Shown piece after piece: positions 50,101 to 62,963 of a stretch of 64,000 bases of DNA (within the stretch, counting starts at the first letter, position 1; each line of letters starts with the position of its first letter). This DNA comes from Nymphaea colorata. Taxonomy: Eukaryota > Streptophyta > Magnoliopsida > Nymphaeales > Nymphaeaceae. The DNA lies in assembly GCF_008831285.2 (NCBI RefSeq), contig NC_045149.1, forward strand, positions 8,706,417-8,770,416. Reading direction: 5' to 3'. The notes beneath the pieces were generated by a model. The model had not been told where the DNA came from. It saw only the letters and a list, made by a program, of their open reading frames with translations, and did no database searches. Made by a program: the position numbers and the translations under genes.

Positions 50101-52999
50101 TCATCAGATATTGCTTATTCAAATTCAAACATTTTAAATTAACTTCACTAGAGATTATTCAACTCCAGTAACAACAAACTGCGGCGAGGCCAACGAGTTG
50201 GCTCAGTTATTCCTGATAATGTTTCCTTTTCCATGATTTTCTGAGACACGCAATCAATTGGTAATGCAGTGCTTCAGGCCTTATCTGTAAAAGGACAGTG
50301 GTCATCCAAAAATTAGGTGCAATGTGATCTCTCTGCACCTTTTTTAGATTCCTTAGACTTGATATGCCATCATTATCCCTTCCATGGAAAAATAGGAATG
50401 CCACACATGGAACTTTAAACTAAAGATGCCAAAAAACTTGGTTCCATGCATCAATCCACTTACCAAAAAACAAATAAATCAAACACACAAGGGGCTTCAA
50501 TAAATCACTGTTCAAATAACAAAGAGATGAGAAAATGCAGTTCATAGTCATACTTTCTTAACCTACTATCAAAGTGATTATTCCTAGACATAAGGCTAGC
50601 TAGCCACCATGGCTCATCACGATGCACAGGTACAGGACACTAACCATCATCTTAGCAATCAATATAGGCTCATATGCCTAGCATAAGAGCATATTTGCAT
50701 GCTTTACAAGCCAGAGACATAGGGAATACAAGATTTCATTTCACTCACAATTTGCAGTCAAGCACCAAAATAAAGCCATCAGAAATTGACGACCTTCAGT
50801 TTCGTCCAATATGCAATGATAAATTAACTTATCATGACAATTTAAAACATTTGGCCAACAGACAACATGACATATTTTGCTAGTAATGAGTGCATAAACT
50901 ATCATATTGATGAGATCAGGTCCCTTACACTATCTGCTAATGTACCAATGGTAGAGGTCTCAACAATATGCAATGCACTGGTATAATGAAACAATTACTT
51001 ACTTGAAGATTCCTTAATCGTACACAAAGATTTAGCAGAAAAGGATCTATATTGAAAGAGGATGATTCAAGAACCTGCAAAGCAGAATATTATCAAAAAG
51101 GGGCATACACTTGAGAAAGCCAAAATATATAAAAAAAAAACAAAAATAAAAACTCAGAAAAAAGAAAGCAAAGCACAGCACCCACCACAAGTAGACATTG
51201 AACTGCAGCAAATGCAACAGATTCATCAGGATCTTCAAGTAACGCAACAATCAACTCAAGTACTTGGGTTGCATGGTGAAGTGCATAGAGGCCGGGTATC
51301 TGCTACATATTTGAGAAACAGCGCTAAATGGATGAGAAAACAAACCATGGACAAAGCTGAAAAAGATGAATATGACCAAACCAGCAGATAAAAGCTCTAT
51401 AAAGTGAACTGTAGCTTTGCAAGTAACATTTACCACAAGAGGTACTATTATTTCAACTAAGGAATTTCTTTAGATAACTAAAAGTAATGGAAGAAAAAAA
51501 TAAAAATCTAACAAATGAAAAAAAAAGGAAAGCATCAGTCATATGTCAATATATCATAAAATATTCAAGCTGAAAATAAAAGTTAGTACATAATCAAGTT
51601 TGCTGTACAATGACAGAAATTACAGTGTCCTCGCAGGTACAATGTAGTGCTTGAAAAGTCACATGTGGACATGCATGCGTCTGCTTATATGTAGATGGAT
51701 GGCCAAATCCAAGGACCCTATACATATATGACTTATTTTTCAGGAAGAACATGGAATATCCTCAAATGTGGAAATAGAAACAAAAAGTATCATAGAATGT
51801 CTAAATCAGATTTTGCGACACAAAAAAGCTAATAATATATAATTTTAAGCCCTTATAAATTTCAATCTGAAAATCAAAAGAAAAATTCATGACCTCTGTG
51901 TACTGGCTCAGGTATTTGAATACCAAAATCCTTCATTCTATGTGATGTTCTCAACAAAAATCAGCGCAATTGGTTTAGAAAGCCTATGGATATACCGGAA
52001 AATTTCATGAGAAAATCTTGAATCTGTTCAATTAAATGTCATCAGGATAAATTTTTTTAGAATGACATTATGATTTTGACACAAGGCATCCTGCAAGTCA
52101 GTTCTGTAATATGACTTGTCTAAATTTAAATTAGTCATATTACCATTAACAGAATTCATTGAGAGATAAAAACTTCTCCAAGACACATGGCATTTTCTAG
52201 GAACTGCATAGTTTCTTTTCAGATAAGAAACAACTATTGACAAAGGAAATTATTCAAATACACTTCGTTACTTATTAGTAATGTTTTTACTTTTTAGTTC
52301 TTTCCCTCCAGATACAAGGGAGCTACTCATACTCAGAATTTTGATTTTCCCTATTTTCCCTTTTCCCCTACTTTTTGCTTCCCCCTTTTTATTGATCTCA
52401 ACAATGTATATTTTCGAAACATACAAATGCGACAGAGTAAGTTAACCAATACTGACAAGGAAAGAAGAGAAATAAGCATAACTTTCTCCAAGTAAAAAAA
52501 TCTAAATAATTCATAATGACGAATATTTTAGCTTCACTTACCATGAATGACGAATAGTCAAATCCAATGGGGATTTCAAAGAAGTATTTTTTTATCAGAT
52601 AACCCTTCATCTCAAAAAAATCATGGTAGGAAATACAAACTAAGCACCAAACAAAGCAGTTCAGTCTTGGAGATTAAGCATATAAGAAAATGGAAAATCC
52701 AAAATAGCTAGACCAGTTACAAATTGAAAATTTTCGGGAAAAGGCTAATGAAGCATCATAAGAATTCAAAACCCATTATATGATCACCAATAGCATTATT
52801 AGAGGAACACCATTGAAAGTTAATTAACAACTGCAATTAATTATCATAATTACAGAAACCAGATCTGATTGTGGAAAGACAGAATTCATTAACCTGGACA
52901 AGCCCTTTCAAACAAAGTCGTCTGACAATAGGTGACTCGTCTGCAGCATGCAAAGACATTGCTTCCACTAACTGCTCCAATAGTGAGCCAAATCCATCA
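47146..52999 (-). CDS. SGR6: HEAT-repeat protein, SGR6/Maestro (MROH) family, C-terminal part
   Basis: Nine consecutive coding exons: 52999-52894, 51299-51186, 51074-51003, 48453-48358, 48273-48202, 47880-47798, 47647-47554, 47458-47351 and 47256-47146. All are GT-AG and in phase, giving about 285 residues with no stop. The sequence is a chain of paired helices typical of HEAT repeats: DESPIVRRLCLKGL, DPDESVAFAAVQCLL, VKIRAAAFAAFGAL, DEDSGVRQSCK, SSVIQANAICFAA, DPLVRATRSSAL. RSDYEDFIRH and AFDAPSSVIQANAI match the C-terminal end of plant SGR6 and animal Maestro proteins. SGR6 in Arabidopsis acts at the vacuolar membrane in shoot gravity sensing. The N-terminal ~1,400 residues expected for the family are missing: the first visible exon begins in mid-codon at a splice acceptor and no upstream exon appears to the window end. 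Copia and Tekay elements fill that space. Confidence 0.72.
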
Positions 53000-53001
53000 C
53001 T

Positions 53002-54257
53002 GCATGATATACACATAATTATCAAAGTCCATACACAACAGGCTATTATACTTTATGATACCAACTTATCTTGATAATCATAGAGCCTTTTTTTTTTGTT
53101 TTTTACCGCAAAAGAGTTGATCAACATATCAGTACAACAGATGATATAAAATCACATGCATATCACTCAGAAATGCAACTGTTACCTTAAGAACCATCCC
53201 ACTGCAACATGATTGACTAGGACTTGAGATGCTACACATGCACTTACAAAATGGGCAAGCCTTCTGTTGCGACTTGTTTGAGTAACATTTGGCTGTATTT
53301 TTACATGGTATCAGAACTTGGCTTCTAGCATCCTACAGACCTATTTGAAACTTGTGGAAGACCCAGTGTTAGTGCATATGTGTTCAACCAAAATTGACCT
53401 ACACAACATAGGAGGAAGAGAACAAGGGTGCCGCAATAGGTCACTTCCAAATATGATCAGTGTGACCTAGTCTGATCGATTATATATTAGAGGAGCATAA
53501 TTCAAAACCAATGGTGCCCTCGAGTTACAAGAACAAATTACAACATGCACACTTGCATAGATTAACTACTAAGTAACAATGTTTTTGGAATGTTAAATAC
53601 AACTTTCTTGTCCTGAAAAATTTGTTTATAAAGAGCTTAGGCATGGCTTATTGGTGATGACTAACAGGGTTTTACTCTTGAATGAGCATGAACAAGTTAA
53701 AAAATTAAAACATGTGGAAAAGAAACAATGAAATAAAAATTACAAAAGAAAATCCAGAAAACACAGGCTCCCCACTAGGCAGAAAATGGGAAAAAATGAA
53801 ACAAAAAAGAAAAAAAAAGGAGTGCTTAGAAGACTTCCAAGCGACATTGCAGCCTCCTCCTTTTTCATGTAGCAATCCAGGGTTGAAAAGCCCTAAACAA
53901 GTTTTAAATTCCCTTTTTGCCATTACAAAGGGATGGCATGTTCAAAATGCCCCTCTTGACTTTCTATTTAACACAAATTGACTCGTTTTAAAAGAAAATC
54001 ACCAATGTGCCTTATTTCACCCTACAAAATTTATTTAATGACAACAATGCCCTCACTTCAGTTTGGGAGTAAATACATGAAAAGAGTACAATAAATTCAT
54101 TTTTACCTTATTTTAAAAACACATATTTTCAGCTTTTTTTTTTCATTCTTTTCATTAATATTGTGAATCCGTGATATTTTTGAAACTAAGGTGAAATTTG
54201 TGCCATGGTTTTGGATCAGGTCTAGGTGAGAACCAATCCAAAATATAAAAGTTTACA
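53002..54257 (-). other. Intronic or upstream DNA of the HEAT-repeat gene
   Basis: AT-rich with no coding exon that I can find. It leads into the copia LTR at about 54258. Confidence 0.4.
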
Positions 54258-54523
54258 TGTGTAGAAACTGTAAAAGCAAATAGAAAGATGAACACACAGA
54301 TGTAACGTGGAAAACCCCTCAACTAGAGGGAAAAAACCACAGGTGAGGATGACTGGTGCCCACTAGCCGCCAGACACTCTCTCTCTTTAATTATCATTCA
54401 CACACCAAAAATTAGGGTTCACACAGCTTAAGTAGGGCCATAGTATTAACACACTGGATCGGGTCCAGATACAGATCCGGATCCAAACTCAGATAGGTGA
54501 CCCAAATACAACATATGTCAACA
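54258..54523 (-). mobile_element. Copia LTR (3'), boundaries approximate
   Basis: On the minus strand a polypurine tract, TTGAGGGGGAGTG, is followed by TGTTGACATATG, the expected start of a 3' LTR. The outer end (…TTCTACA) near 54258 is inferred from the TG...CA rule only. The tract holds a short GA/CT run near 54378. Confidence 0.55.
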
Positions 54524-55160
54524 CTCCCCCTCAAGTTGGGCATACATATAAACATGCCCAACTTGGATACATTTCTCTCAAATTGAGTCACAGGCAAAGG
54601 TTTAGTCAGAACATCAGCAGTTTGGTCTTCAGATTTCATATATGGTAGAATAAACTCTCGGCATCAATTCTCTCCCAGATGAAGTGACGGTCAATCTCAA
54701 CATGCTTTGTTCAGTCATGTAACACATGGTTGTTGGCCAGATTGATTGCAGACTTGTTATCACAGTACATCTTTATAGGTCCTTCAATCTCTATCCCAAT
54801 ATCAGTCAGTAATACTCTCAACCACAGTAATTCTGACACTCCAGTAGCAGCAGCCCTATATTCAGCCTCTGCACTTGAGCGGGAACAAACATCTTGTCTC
54901 TTGCTTCTCCACACAACAAGATTTCTCCCCAAGTAAATGCAGTACCCTGAAGTAGATCTTCTAGTATCAACAAAGCCTGCCCAGTCTGCATCTGAATACC
55001 CTTCAATCTCAATCTGCCCTTGTTTCACATATAGAAGCCCCTTGCCAGGATTCCTCTTCAAGTAATACAAGATTCTGTCGACAACCTTCAAGTGAGTACT
55101 GTAGGAGCGTGCATGAATTGACTCATCAAATTTACGGCAAAGGTGATATCAGATCTAGTC
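54524..55160 (-). pseudogene. Ty1/copia reverse transcriptase-RNase H end, decayed
   Basis: The minus strand encodes the copia RNase H domain: YSDADWAGFVDTRRSTSGYC (about 54997), SSAEAEYRAAATG, MYCDNKSAINLANN, then ADVLTKPLP. Damage: a one-base frameshift near 55100, a TGA after VLHD near 54711 and another stop near 54640. The upstream polyprotein is cut off at 55160 exactly where the gypsy LTR starts, so the rest should lie beyond the gypsy element, outside the window. Confidence 0.88.
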
Positions 55161-58082
55161 TGTAACGCGCGGCGTTTGGGCGGAGCGGGTCGGGTCAGGG
55201 TCCAGACCCGGACCCTAGCCCCACGCGAGAGGAGCCCGACGCTGTCCCTCCTCCCTCGCATTCTCTTCTCCTTCGCTTTCCTCTTACCGTCTCTTCCTTA
55301 CCCACGACCGGAGCTCAGGGAAGAAGGCGACGGCGACGGCGGCGGCGGCGGCGACGACGGCGGCGTTGAGGTGAACCCTGTCGTCCCCTGCCTCTTCCTC
55401 TCTTCTCTTTTCTTCTCCTTCCCGTTTTCTTTCCCTTCTCCCTCTCCCACCGTCTCTCGTCTCCCCTCTCCACCGAACGACTCTCCCTCTCCCACTGTCA
55501 CTCGTCTCACTCTCCACCGTCTCTCTCTCTTCTCTCCCGTCCTCTCCCCTCACTGCCTTCTTTTCCCCTTTTGACCGAACCCTCTCCCCATTTTCTGCTC
55601 GTTTTCTATTTTTCTCCAATCAAGTACTTTCTCTCACTGATTTTCACTGTGCTATCACTGTTGGATCCGTTTTCAGCTTGGGGATTTGTCTTCCCCCTCG
55701 TAACAGCAATTAGAGAAGGCCTTGGTAGTGGCGGCATTGGAGGATTTTAGCCGTTTGGGGACCACTTGGACGCGTGAGGTGGCTGCCGGGAGGATTACAA
55801 CAGTTTAGACCTTCAATCGGGGTGAGCAAGGCGAAATTGAACCTATTTTATGATATATTTCTCTTTGGAACGCTCATAATTATTGGTTGAGCATGCTAGA
55901 GCTTTGAATTGATTATTTGGAACGCATGTTAGTGTTTTCGTTTTTGGGGAAAGCTTGCGATTATGTTGGGAAGCGAAGATTCATATTTTGGATGATCATT
56001 TAAGCATGATAGATTAATTTTCGAAGCATTAGGGGAGACATGGTAGAGTTTGTGAGGTTGTGGGGAAGATTTAGGACCGTTTTAGTGAGCCTGTAGCACG
56101 CGTTTTTGTGAACGGGTGCATCTTGGAGTTAAATAGGGATAACGTACATAAGTTGGAAGTATCTTTGGGGTAGACGCCTTGATTTAAGAAAAAGGGAATT
56201 TTGAGAAAGGCGTTAGTGATAGACGGATTGATGGCTTTGAGTTTGGCATCTATTGGCACGGCTAGGAGTGGGAAGTGACCCTATTGGAGAACTTGTGGGT
56301 CGACACTACCCGTCGACACCCTCTTGAGGCGATGACACGTGCCTCAATGATTTTGTTTTGTTTTTGTTTGAATTGTTGAGGTAAGTAGTAGGAATCTTAT
56401 CTTGTGTTTGTGTCTACAGGTACACCGGGTACAACCCGTCGACCTTGAGCTACCGGATTCGAAGCTCGAGGCATTTTGGAAGATTCTTGTGAACGCGCCC
56501 CAGGTATGGCGACATTCCAGGCAAATCCCTGCCTGGGCAAGTGAATGAATGTGTGTTCCTAGGATCATGGGATCCTAGGATTTGTGATATGAATTGATTG
56601 AGTGTTCCGTGAATGAATATGTGTATGCATGTACATAAATTGATATATGATATGAATTGTTTTGAAAGGCTTATAGTAATTGTTTTGATAATGTTACGCA
56701 TTGCATGTGCATGCTAGAATTGATAACTGTTTAGGACAGATGAGGCGGGGTATCGAGTCGAGTGTCTCCTCGACCCCAATTGTGCATTAGAAAGCATTCT
56801 AGCATGATAACTGCATAGGACAGCTACGAGCCCACCACAGATTGAGACTACTTTCTGTGGTTTGGCTAAGTTTTCAAAGATGTGATTGTTATGATGATGA
56901 ATGTGAATGTTATGTTTATTGAATACTCATTGCCGCGGGCAATGATGCAAATGTTTGCACAGTGGGTAGTCGTACCCATATGGTTATGACGGCTAGCCAA
57001 AACTGTTGTGGTTATGTGTAACCCTCGTGTGGAGGCAATTGGAGGTGTGGGTTCACTCGTGAAGTGAACCAACCTCAGGAGCTAGCCAGTTAAATGTGTT
57101 TGTGCAAGTATAAGTATAAGAATGAAAGAATAAGAGATGAGAGGCCAGTGGGATGTGACTATGTATATGGGAGTTGTCCCACTTTCGCCACTGGTCTCGC
57201 CTGTTCGGAGCGCAGGCGGTGCAAGGCCCCAGGGTACTGTTGTGTGATGTGCTTGGAGCGTAGGCTCCCGCCTTCCCAACCTGGGTGTCCTAGGGAAGGC
57301 TGAGTATCTCTCCTTGGAATTCACACATCCATGGATGAGTGCTCTACCGCTGCAGCGGATAGATGGATCCATACTGTTCTGGGCCACCACGGGGGTTGTC
57401 TCTCGGCTGTGGGCCGCCCGCGGTGTGCACGTGCCTGTGTTTGCACCCACAGGAACTGTAAATTCACTGATAGTAATGAAACTGCAATGTATGTGATTGA
57501 AATATATAGGATTGTTGTGCATGTGACTGTTGTGCTTATGAATGCAAGTGACATGTTGATGATGCCTTGCATGTGATTGAAATTATGTTATTGTAGCCAT
57601 TGAGTGGCGTCTGCATGTCGTGTCTTGACACGACATAATGATAGATTGTTCTGATGTTTGTTTGTGTACTGAGCCCGACCTAAGAGGGCTTGGACTTTTC
57701 CTGGCTTGTTGCCATACTGCGAAGGCTAAGCCTTCAGTTGTTTCCTTTTTTCAGGTTTTGGTGTACCCGGGGCAGCAGGCTGAGCAGATGGCTACACTCA
57801 CGTCCTACTGGGGAGGTTTTGGGTTTTGTTTTGTTCTTGTAGTGCCGGCGCGTCGGGTTTTTGGTTTTACTGATGCCTTGTTTTTTATTAGGCATCGATG
57901 TTGTGATTTTGGGGCATTTTTGTCAAATGTACAATTGAATTGAAATGCTATATAATGGAAAGCTTGCCCCATTGTTTTGAATTGTATGGCTCATTCCTTT
58001 TTGAACTATTGTGTAGTCACACCTCGATGTTGGATGTTAGAAAAAAAAAATGTTTGTGTGTCAAAAAGGTCGGGGTGTGACA
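55161..58082 (+). repeat. 5' LTR of the Tekay element
   Basis: 2922 bp from TGTAACGCG to GTGTGACA, with the TG...CA ends usual for LTRs. The first part is GC-rich with a GGCGAC/GGC triplet run at about 55326-55368 and a CT-rich tract to about 55620. Long open frames here are composition artefacts. The promoter should lie here; no TATA box is assigned. Confidence 0.93.
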
Positions 58083-58086
58083 GTTT

Positions 58087-58098
58087 TGGTATCAGAGC
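58087..58098 (+). other. Primer-binding site (tRNA-iMet type)
   Basis: TGGTATCAGAGC, the sequence complementary to the 3' end of plant initiator tRNA-Met, five bases after the LTR end. Confidence 0.9.
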
Positions 58099-58312
58099 CA
58101 TGGCAAACCCCACTATGGATGTGAGTTAAAGCCTATTTGTGAAGCCGTGTTGCCCAGGTACGCATTCATTTGATTAGATTGTTATTGTGGTTATGCTTTT
58201 TCACGTATAAGTACGTAATGTGATCTATGTTTTGAACTTCGTGCTACGTTGTGATTTGATTTGTGAGATTAGTCATAGACTGGGTTTGAGATTAAGGTTC
58301 TTGTTTGTACAG

Positions 58313-61300
58313 ATGGAATATCATCGTAAGGGTAAGAAGCGAGCTGGGCCGTCCACAGAGGCACAGAGAGAGCCTAGTCCGGCCCATTCTGATGCGCATA
58401 CCCCACGCGACGACAGTACGTCAGGGCACCAGTATGCCCAATTGGGTGGGGGTGCTCAAACCCCACTGAGGCAGACTCCACCTGTGGATCAACAGTCTAT
58501 TTTGCTGACCACGTTGCAAACACTGACCTCCCTTGTGCAGTCCATGGTCAGTAACCAGAGGAGTAATGCATCTCCTTCCAGAGACACCACTGCGCCACTT
58601 AAGGAGAAGGCATCAGCGGTGTCGTTTCAACAGTTCATGGCGATGCAGCCGCCTATCTTTTCAGGAGGGTGCAGTCACGATAAGGCAAAACAGTGGATTG
58701 AGGAAGTTGAACGCATCTTTGTGCTTCTGAAGATGCCTGAGGAAGACAAAGTGAACTATGGCACTTACCTGCTGAAAGGTGATGCCATGGATTGGTGGAA
58801 ATCAACTCTTGAGATCCGGTATGCAGGCCAACCGTCAATTTCTTGGAAGCAGTTTAGAGATTCCTTCCTCAACACCTACTACCCAGTGCATGCTAGAGAC
58901 AAGAACATGCAAGAGTTTCTTGATCTACAGCAAAATCAAATGAGCTTGGAGGAATATATTACAAGATATCGACACTTGGAGGCGTATTGCCCACACTTCT
59001 ACACCACAGACGGAGCTAGAGCAGGTAAGTTTGTGCGCGGTCTGCGGGAGGGACTGCGAACCAAAGTTTTGACGAGCAGACCTCGTGACTTGGACGAGGC
59101 GGTCACTATGGCAAGATGTATAGAAGAAGACTGGGCGAGGACACAGAAGGATCACCAGAAGAAAGCAAGCCAGCATTCACAAGGTGGACGAACCCAGGAC
59201 CACTTTGCAGGCAGGACAAGGCCTTATGAGAGGCGGGATGATCGAACTTTCAGACGGAACCAGCCAACCCGTAGTGAGGCCACCCAGGGGTCAGTGGCTA
59301 CTCCGACTTCTCAGAGGTGCCCTACTTGTTCGCGTGTGCACCCTGGAAAGCCGTGCTATCGAGAGATCGGAGCTTGCTTACACTGTGGAAGGATGGGGCA
59401 CTTTATCAAGGATTGTCCCTTAAGGAAAGAAAGAGAGTTGAAGAAGCCAGAGGCCGGTCCTTCTAGCGCACGACAGACGACTGGACGTGTCTATGCTACT
59501 ACCGTGGAGGAGCTTCAGGCACACGACCTTGTTGAAGGTACTTTACTTGTTGGTTCTCATATTGCTAGAGTGTTGTTTGATGCTGGGGCGACCCATTCAT
59601 TTATATCTAGTCGATTTGCTACTTCACTAGAAGTGCCTGCTAGGAAGATGCCGTATGTTCTGAAAGTTGTTAGCCCTATGCATGCTCAAGAGTCGTGTAG
59701 TGAGTATCTATCTGATGTGGACGTGGAGATCCATCAACATCACTTACATGCACAGTTGGTGATCATGAGTTTTAACGAATTTGATGTGATTTTGGGCATG
59801 GATTGGTTATATGCACATTATGCTAATATAGATTGCAGGAAGAAGCAGATACAGTTGTTGACTGATGAAATGCAACCTGTGGAGTTCCATGCTCGTAAGG
59901 CCAGTCGAACTGATAAGATAATGGTGTCTGCATTGAAAGCTAAACGATTGATAGAAAATGGAAGTGTTGCCTTCTTGGTCAATGTGTTGACCAATGAGCC
60001 GGAACCGGTGAGGTTACCGGATGTGGCAATTGTGAGTGAGTACCCTGATGTGTTTTCGGAGGAACTGTCAAGTTTGCCTCCAACACGAGAAGTGGAGTTC
60101 AAGATAGAGTTGTCACCAGGGACAGCTCCTATTTCTAAGGCACCCTATCGTATGGCACCAGCAGAGTTAGAAGAATTGAGGAAGCAATTGCAGGAGCTCT
60201 TAGACAAGGGCTTCATCCGACCTAGTGTGTCACCATGGGGAGCACCAGTGTTGTTTGTGAAGAAGAAAGATGGGACAATGCGTTTGTGTATCGACTACCG
60301 CATGTTGAATCAAATCACCATCAAGAATAAGTATCCGCTTCCTAGAATTGAAGACTTGTTTGATCAGCTTAAGGATGCAAAGGTTTTCTCCAAGATCGAT
60401 CTGAGGACAGGTTATCATCAACTCTTGATACGGGAGGAAGATGTTGCTAAGACTGCATTTCGAACCAGATATGGGCACTATGAATTCAGGGTCATGCCTT
60501 TTGGGTTGACCAATGCTCCCGCAGCGTTCATGGACCTCATGAATCGGGTTTTCCAAGAGTTCTTGGACCGATTTGTTATTGTTTTTGTGGATGATATTTT
60601 GGTGTACTCAGAGAGTGTGACAGAGCATAGAGATCACTTGAGAAGTGTATTGGGTCTTTTGCGCAAGCATAAGTTGTATGCCAAGTATTCAAAATGTGAA
60701 TTTTGGCTAGAGAAGGTAAACTTTCTGGGTCATGTAATCTCTAAGGATAGAGTATCCGTCGATCCGGCTAAGGTGTCAGCTGTGCAGGACTGGAGGACGC
60801 CATGCAGTGTAACCGAGGTTAGAAGCTTTTTGGGATTGGCAGGATATTATCGCAGGTTCATACAAGACTTTTCGAAAATAGCGACACCAATGACTAAGCT
60901 ATTGAGAAAAGGAGTGAAGTTTATTTGGAATGAAGAGTGTGAGAGGAGTTTTCAAACTCTGAAGGACAAGCTTACTGCTGCTCCTATTCTGACGCTTCCA
61001 TCAGGTCATTCGGGTTTTGTACTGTACACAGATGCATCAGGAATCGGTTATGGTTGTGTGCTGATGCAAAATGGCCGTGTGGTGGCTTATGCATCAAGGC
61101 AGTTGAAGACACACGAACAACACTATCCCACTCACGATTTGGAGTTGGGAGCAGTTGTGTTTGCACTAAAGATTTGGAGGCATTATCTCTATGGGGCAAC
61201 ATTTGAAGTGTTTACAGATCACAAGTCTTTGAAATATATATTCTCTCAAAGTGATCTTAATTTGAGGCAAAGAAGATGGATTGAATACCTAAAAGATTAT

Positions 61301-62914
61301 GATTTCACGATATCATATCATCCAGGTAAGGCGAATGTGGTGGCTGATGCTTTGAGCAGGCAAGCTAAGGCAACGATGTATAGTATGTTAGCATGTTCTT
61401 GGAATTTGTTACAAGATGTGATAGCATGGCAACCTTACCTTTGTGGCGAGAACAAAGCAACGATGAGTGCCGTGATACAACACCCTTTGATGGAAGAGCT
61501 TGTATTGAAGCAAAAGGAAGATCCTGATTTTGCTAAGAACGTGGAAGAGTGTAAGAAGGTAGATGCTTTCTGGCATCAAGATGAAGAGGGTTCATTGTGG
61601 TTTCGACATAGATTGTGGGTCCCTAGAGATGAAGGGGTGAAGCGACGGTTGCTTGATGAAGCTCATAAATCTAAGTTTTCTATACACCCTGGCAGTACAA
61701 AGATGTTTCAGGATATGAAGAGAAATTTTTGGTGGCCTGGAATGAAGCGTGAAATTGCAGAATATGTGGCAAAGTGCTTGGTTTGCCAACAAGTAAAAGC
61801 AGAGCATCAACGGCCCGGAGGCTTGTTGCAGAGAATCGATATCCCGGTGTGGAAATGGGAAGACATTACAATGGATTTTGTAGTTGGATTGCCTCACACC
61901 CGAAGACAGCATGATGCCATATGGGTGATTGTTGATCGACTGACGAAGTCCGCTCATTTTCTGTCTATTAGAATTAATCAGTCTTTGGAAAGTCTCGCAG
62001 AGTTATATATTGGCGAGATAGTGAGATTGCATGGTGTGCCAAGGTCTATCATTTCGGATCGAGATCCACGTTTTACCTCTAGATTTTGGGGGCATTTGCA
62101 GAAGGCTTTGGGTACCAAGCTTAAGCTAAGCACAGCGTTCCACCCCCAAACTGATGGGCAATCGGAGAGGACCATTCAGACCTTAGAGGACATGTTGCGT
62201 GCTTGTGTCTTAGAGTGGAAAGGAGAATGGGACAAACATGTGAAACTGGCAGAATTTGCATATAATAACAGTTACCACTCTAGTATTGGGATGGCACCTT
62301 TTGAGGCTTTGTATGGAAGGCCGTGCAGATCGCCAGCTTGTTGGACCGAATTGGGTGATGGAAAAATCGAAAACCCTTTAGTTTTGCAACACTACACCGA
62401 CCAAGTGCAATTGATAAGGAAAAAGTTGTTGACTGCTCAGAGTAGACAGAAAAGCTATGCCGACATTCGTCGTAGAGAATTGACTTTTGAGGTGGGTGAT
62501 CATGTGTTTTTGAAGATTTCCCCTACTAGAGGTGTTTTTCGTTTTGGTGTGAAGGGAAAGTTGAGCCCGAGGTTCGTAGGACCTTTTGAGATATTAGAGA
62601 AGATTGGCGAGGTGGCCTATAGATTGGCACTACCACCAGACTGGAGTCATGTTCATGACGTTTTTCATGTTTCCATGCTTCGAAAGTACGTACCAGATCC
62701 GACACATGTGATTGATTTTCAAGGTATTCAGGTGCAAGATGATCTGACAATGGAAGAAAAACCTATCAGAATTGTGGATCGAAGAGAGCAAGTGCTTCGC
62801 ACAAAGAGAATCCCTTTAGTGAAGGTGGAATGGCAGTACCATGGATTGAAGGAGAGCACATGGGAACCTGAGGAGGACGTGCGGAAGAGATATCCGCACT
62901 TGTTTTTGCAGTGA
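58313..62914 (+). CDS. Tekay gag-pol polyprotein with chromodomain
   Basis: 1533 residues in one frame. Gag (about 100-340) ends in a CCHC knuckle ([14 protein letters not shown], about 354-367). Protease has its Asp in [11 protein letters not shown] (about 422). Reverse transcriptase starts near 620, with the catalytic motif FVDD in [12 protein letters not shown] (about 757). RNase H has [10 protein letters not shown] (about 903). Integrase has the zinc-binding H...CLVCQQVK block (about 1116-1160) and the DDE residues in ITMDFV (about 1187), ISDRDPRF (about 1247) and GQSERT (about 1284). A C-terminal chromodomain-like block ([20 protein letters not shown], about 1500) places it in the Tekay/Del chromovirus clade, whose members use it to target heterochromatin. 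An upstream in-frame ATG at 58220 exists, but the start at [12 protein letters not shown] gives a conventional gag. Confidence 0.95.
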   Translation: MEYHRKGKKRAGPSTEAQREPSPAHSDAHTPRDDSTSGHQYAQLGGGAQTPLRQTPPVDQQSILLTTLQTLTSLVQSMVSNQRSNASPSRDTTAPLKEKASAVSFQQFMAMQPPIFSGGCSHDKAKQWIEEVERIFVLLKMPEEDKVNYGTYLLKGDAMDWWKSTLEIRYAGQPSISWKQFRDSFLNTYYPVHARDKNMQEFLDLQQNQMSLEEYITRYRHLEAYCPHFYTTDGARAGKFVRGLREGLRTKVLTSRPRDLDEAVTMARCIEEDWARTQKDHQKKASQHSQGGRTQDHFAGRTRPYERRDDRTFRRNQPTRSEATQGSVATPTSQRCPTCSRVHPGKPCYREIGACLHCGRMGHFIKDCPLRKERELKKPEAGPSSARQTTGRVYATTVEELQAHDLVEGTLLVGSHIARVLFDAGATHSFISSRFATSLEVPARKMPYVLKVVSPMHAQESCSEYLSDVDVEIHQHHLHAQLVIMSFNEFDVILGMDWLYAHYANIDCRKKQIQLLTDEMQPVEFHARKASRTDKIMVSALKAKRLIENGSVAFLVNVLTNEPEPVRLPDVAIVSEYPDVFSEELSSLPPTREVEFKIELSPGTAPISKAPYRMAPAELEELRKQLQELLDKGFIRPSVSPWGAPVLFVKKKDGTMRLCIDYRMLNQITIKNKYPLPRIEDLFDQLKDAKVFSKIDLRTGYHQLLIREEDVAKTAFRTRYGHYEFRVMPFGLTNAPAAFMDLMNRVFQEFLDRFVIVFVDDILVYSESVTEHRDHLRSVLGLLRKHKLYAKYSKCEFWLEKVNFLGHVISKDRVSVDPAKVSAVQDWRTPCSVTEVRSFLGLAGYYRRFIQDFSKIATPMTKLLRKGVKFIWNEECERSFQTLKDKLTAAPILTLPSGHSGFVLYTDASGIGYGCVLMQNGRVVAYASRQLKTHEQHYPTHDLELGAVVFALKIWRHYLYGATFEVFTDHKSLKYIFSQSDLNLRQRRWIEYLKDYDFTISYHPGKANVVADALSRQAKATMYSMLACSWNLLQDVIAWQPYLCGENKATMSAVIQHPLMEELVLKQKEDPDFAKNVEECKKVDAFWHQDEEGSLWFRHRLWVPRDEGVKRRLLDEAHKSKFSIHPGSTKMFQDMKRNFWWPGMKREIAEYVAKCLVCQQVKAEHQRPGGLLQRIDIPVWKWEDITMDFVVGLPHTRRQHDAIWVIVDRLTKSAHFLSIRINQSLESLAELYIGEIVRLHGVPRSIISDRDPRFTSRFWGHLQKALGTKLKLSTAFHPQTDGQSERTIQTLEDMLRACVLEWKGEWDKHVKLAEFAYNNSYHSSIGMAPFEALYGRPCRSPACWTELGDGKIENPLVLQHYTDQVQLIRKKLLTAQSRQKSYADIRRRELTFEVGDHVFLKISPTRGVFRFGVKGKLSPRFVGPFEILEKIGEVAYRLALPPDWSHVHDVFHVSMLRKYVPDPTHVIDFQGIQVQDDLTMEEKPIRIVDRREQVLRTKRIPLVKVEWQYHGLKESTWEPEEDVRKRYPHLFLQ

Positions 62915-62950
62915 GGTATGATCTAATTTCGAGGACGAAATTTTTTTTGT

Positions 62951-62963
62951 TAGGAGGGTAGGA
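62951..62963 (+). other. Polypurine tract
   Basis: TAGGAGGGTAGGA directly before the 3' LTR, the usual site of plus-strand priming. Confidence 0.8.

Noticed and set aside
55143..55619. Possible genes of 110-143 codons at the Tekay LTR start (and again near 63087-63422)
   Set aside because: They lie inside the LTRs, are duplicated with them and reflect CT- and GGC-rich composition.
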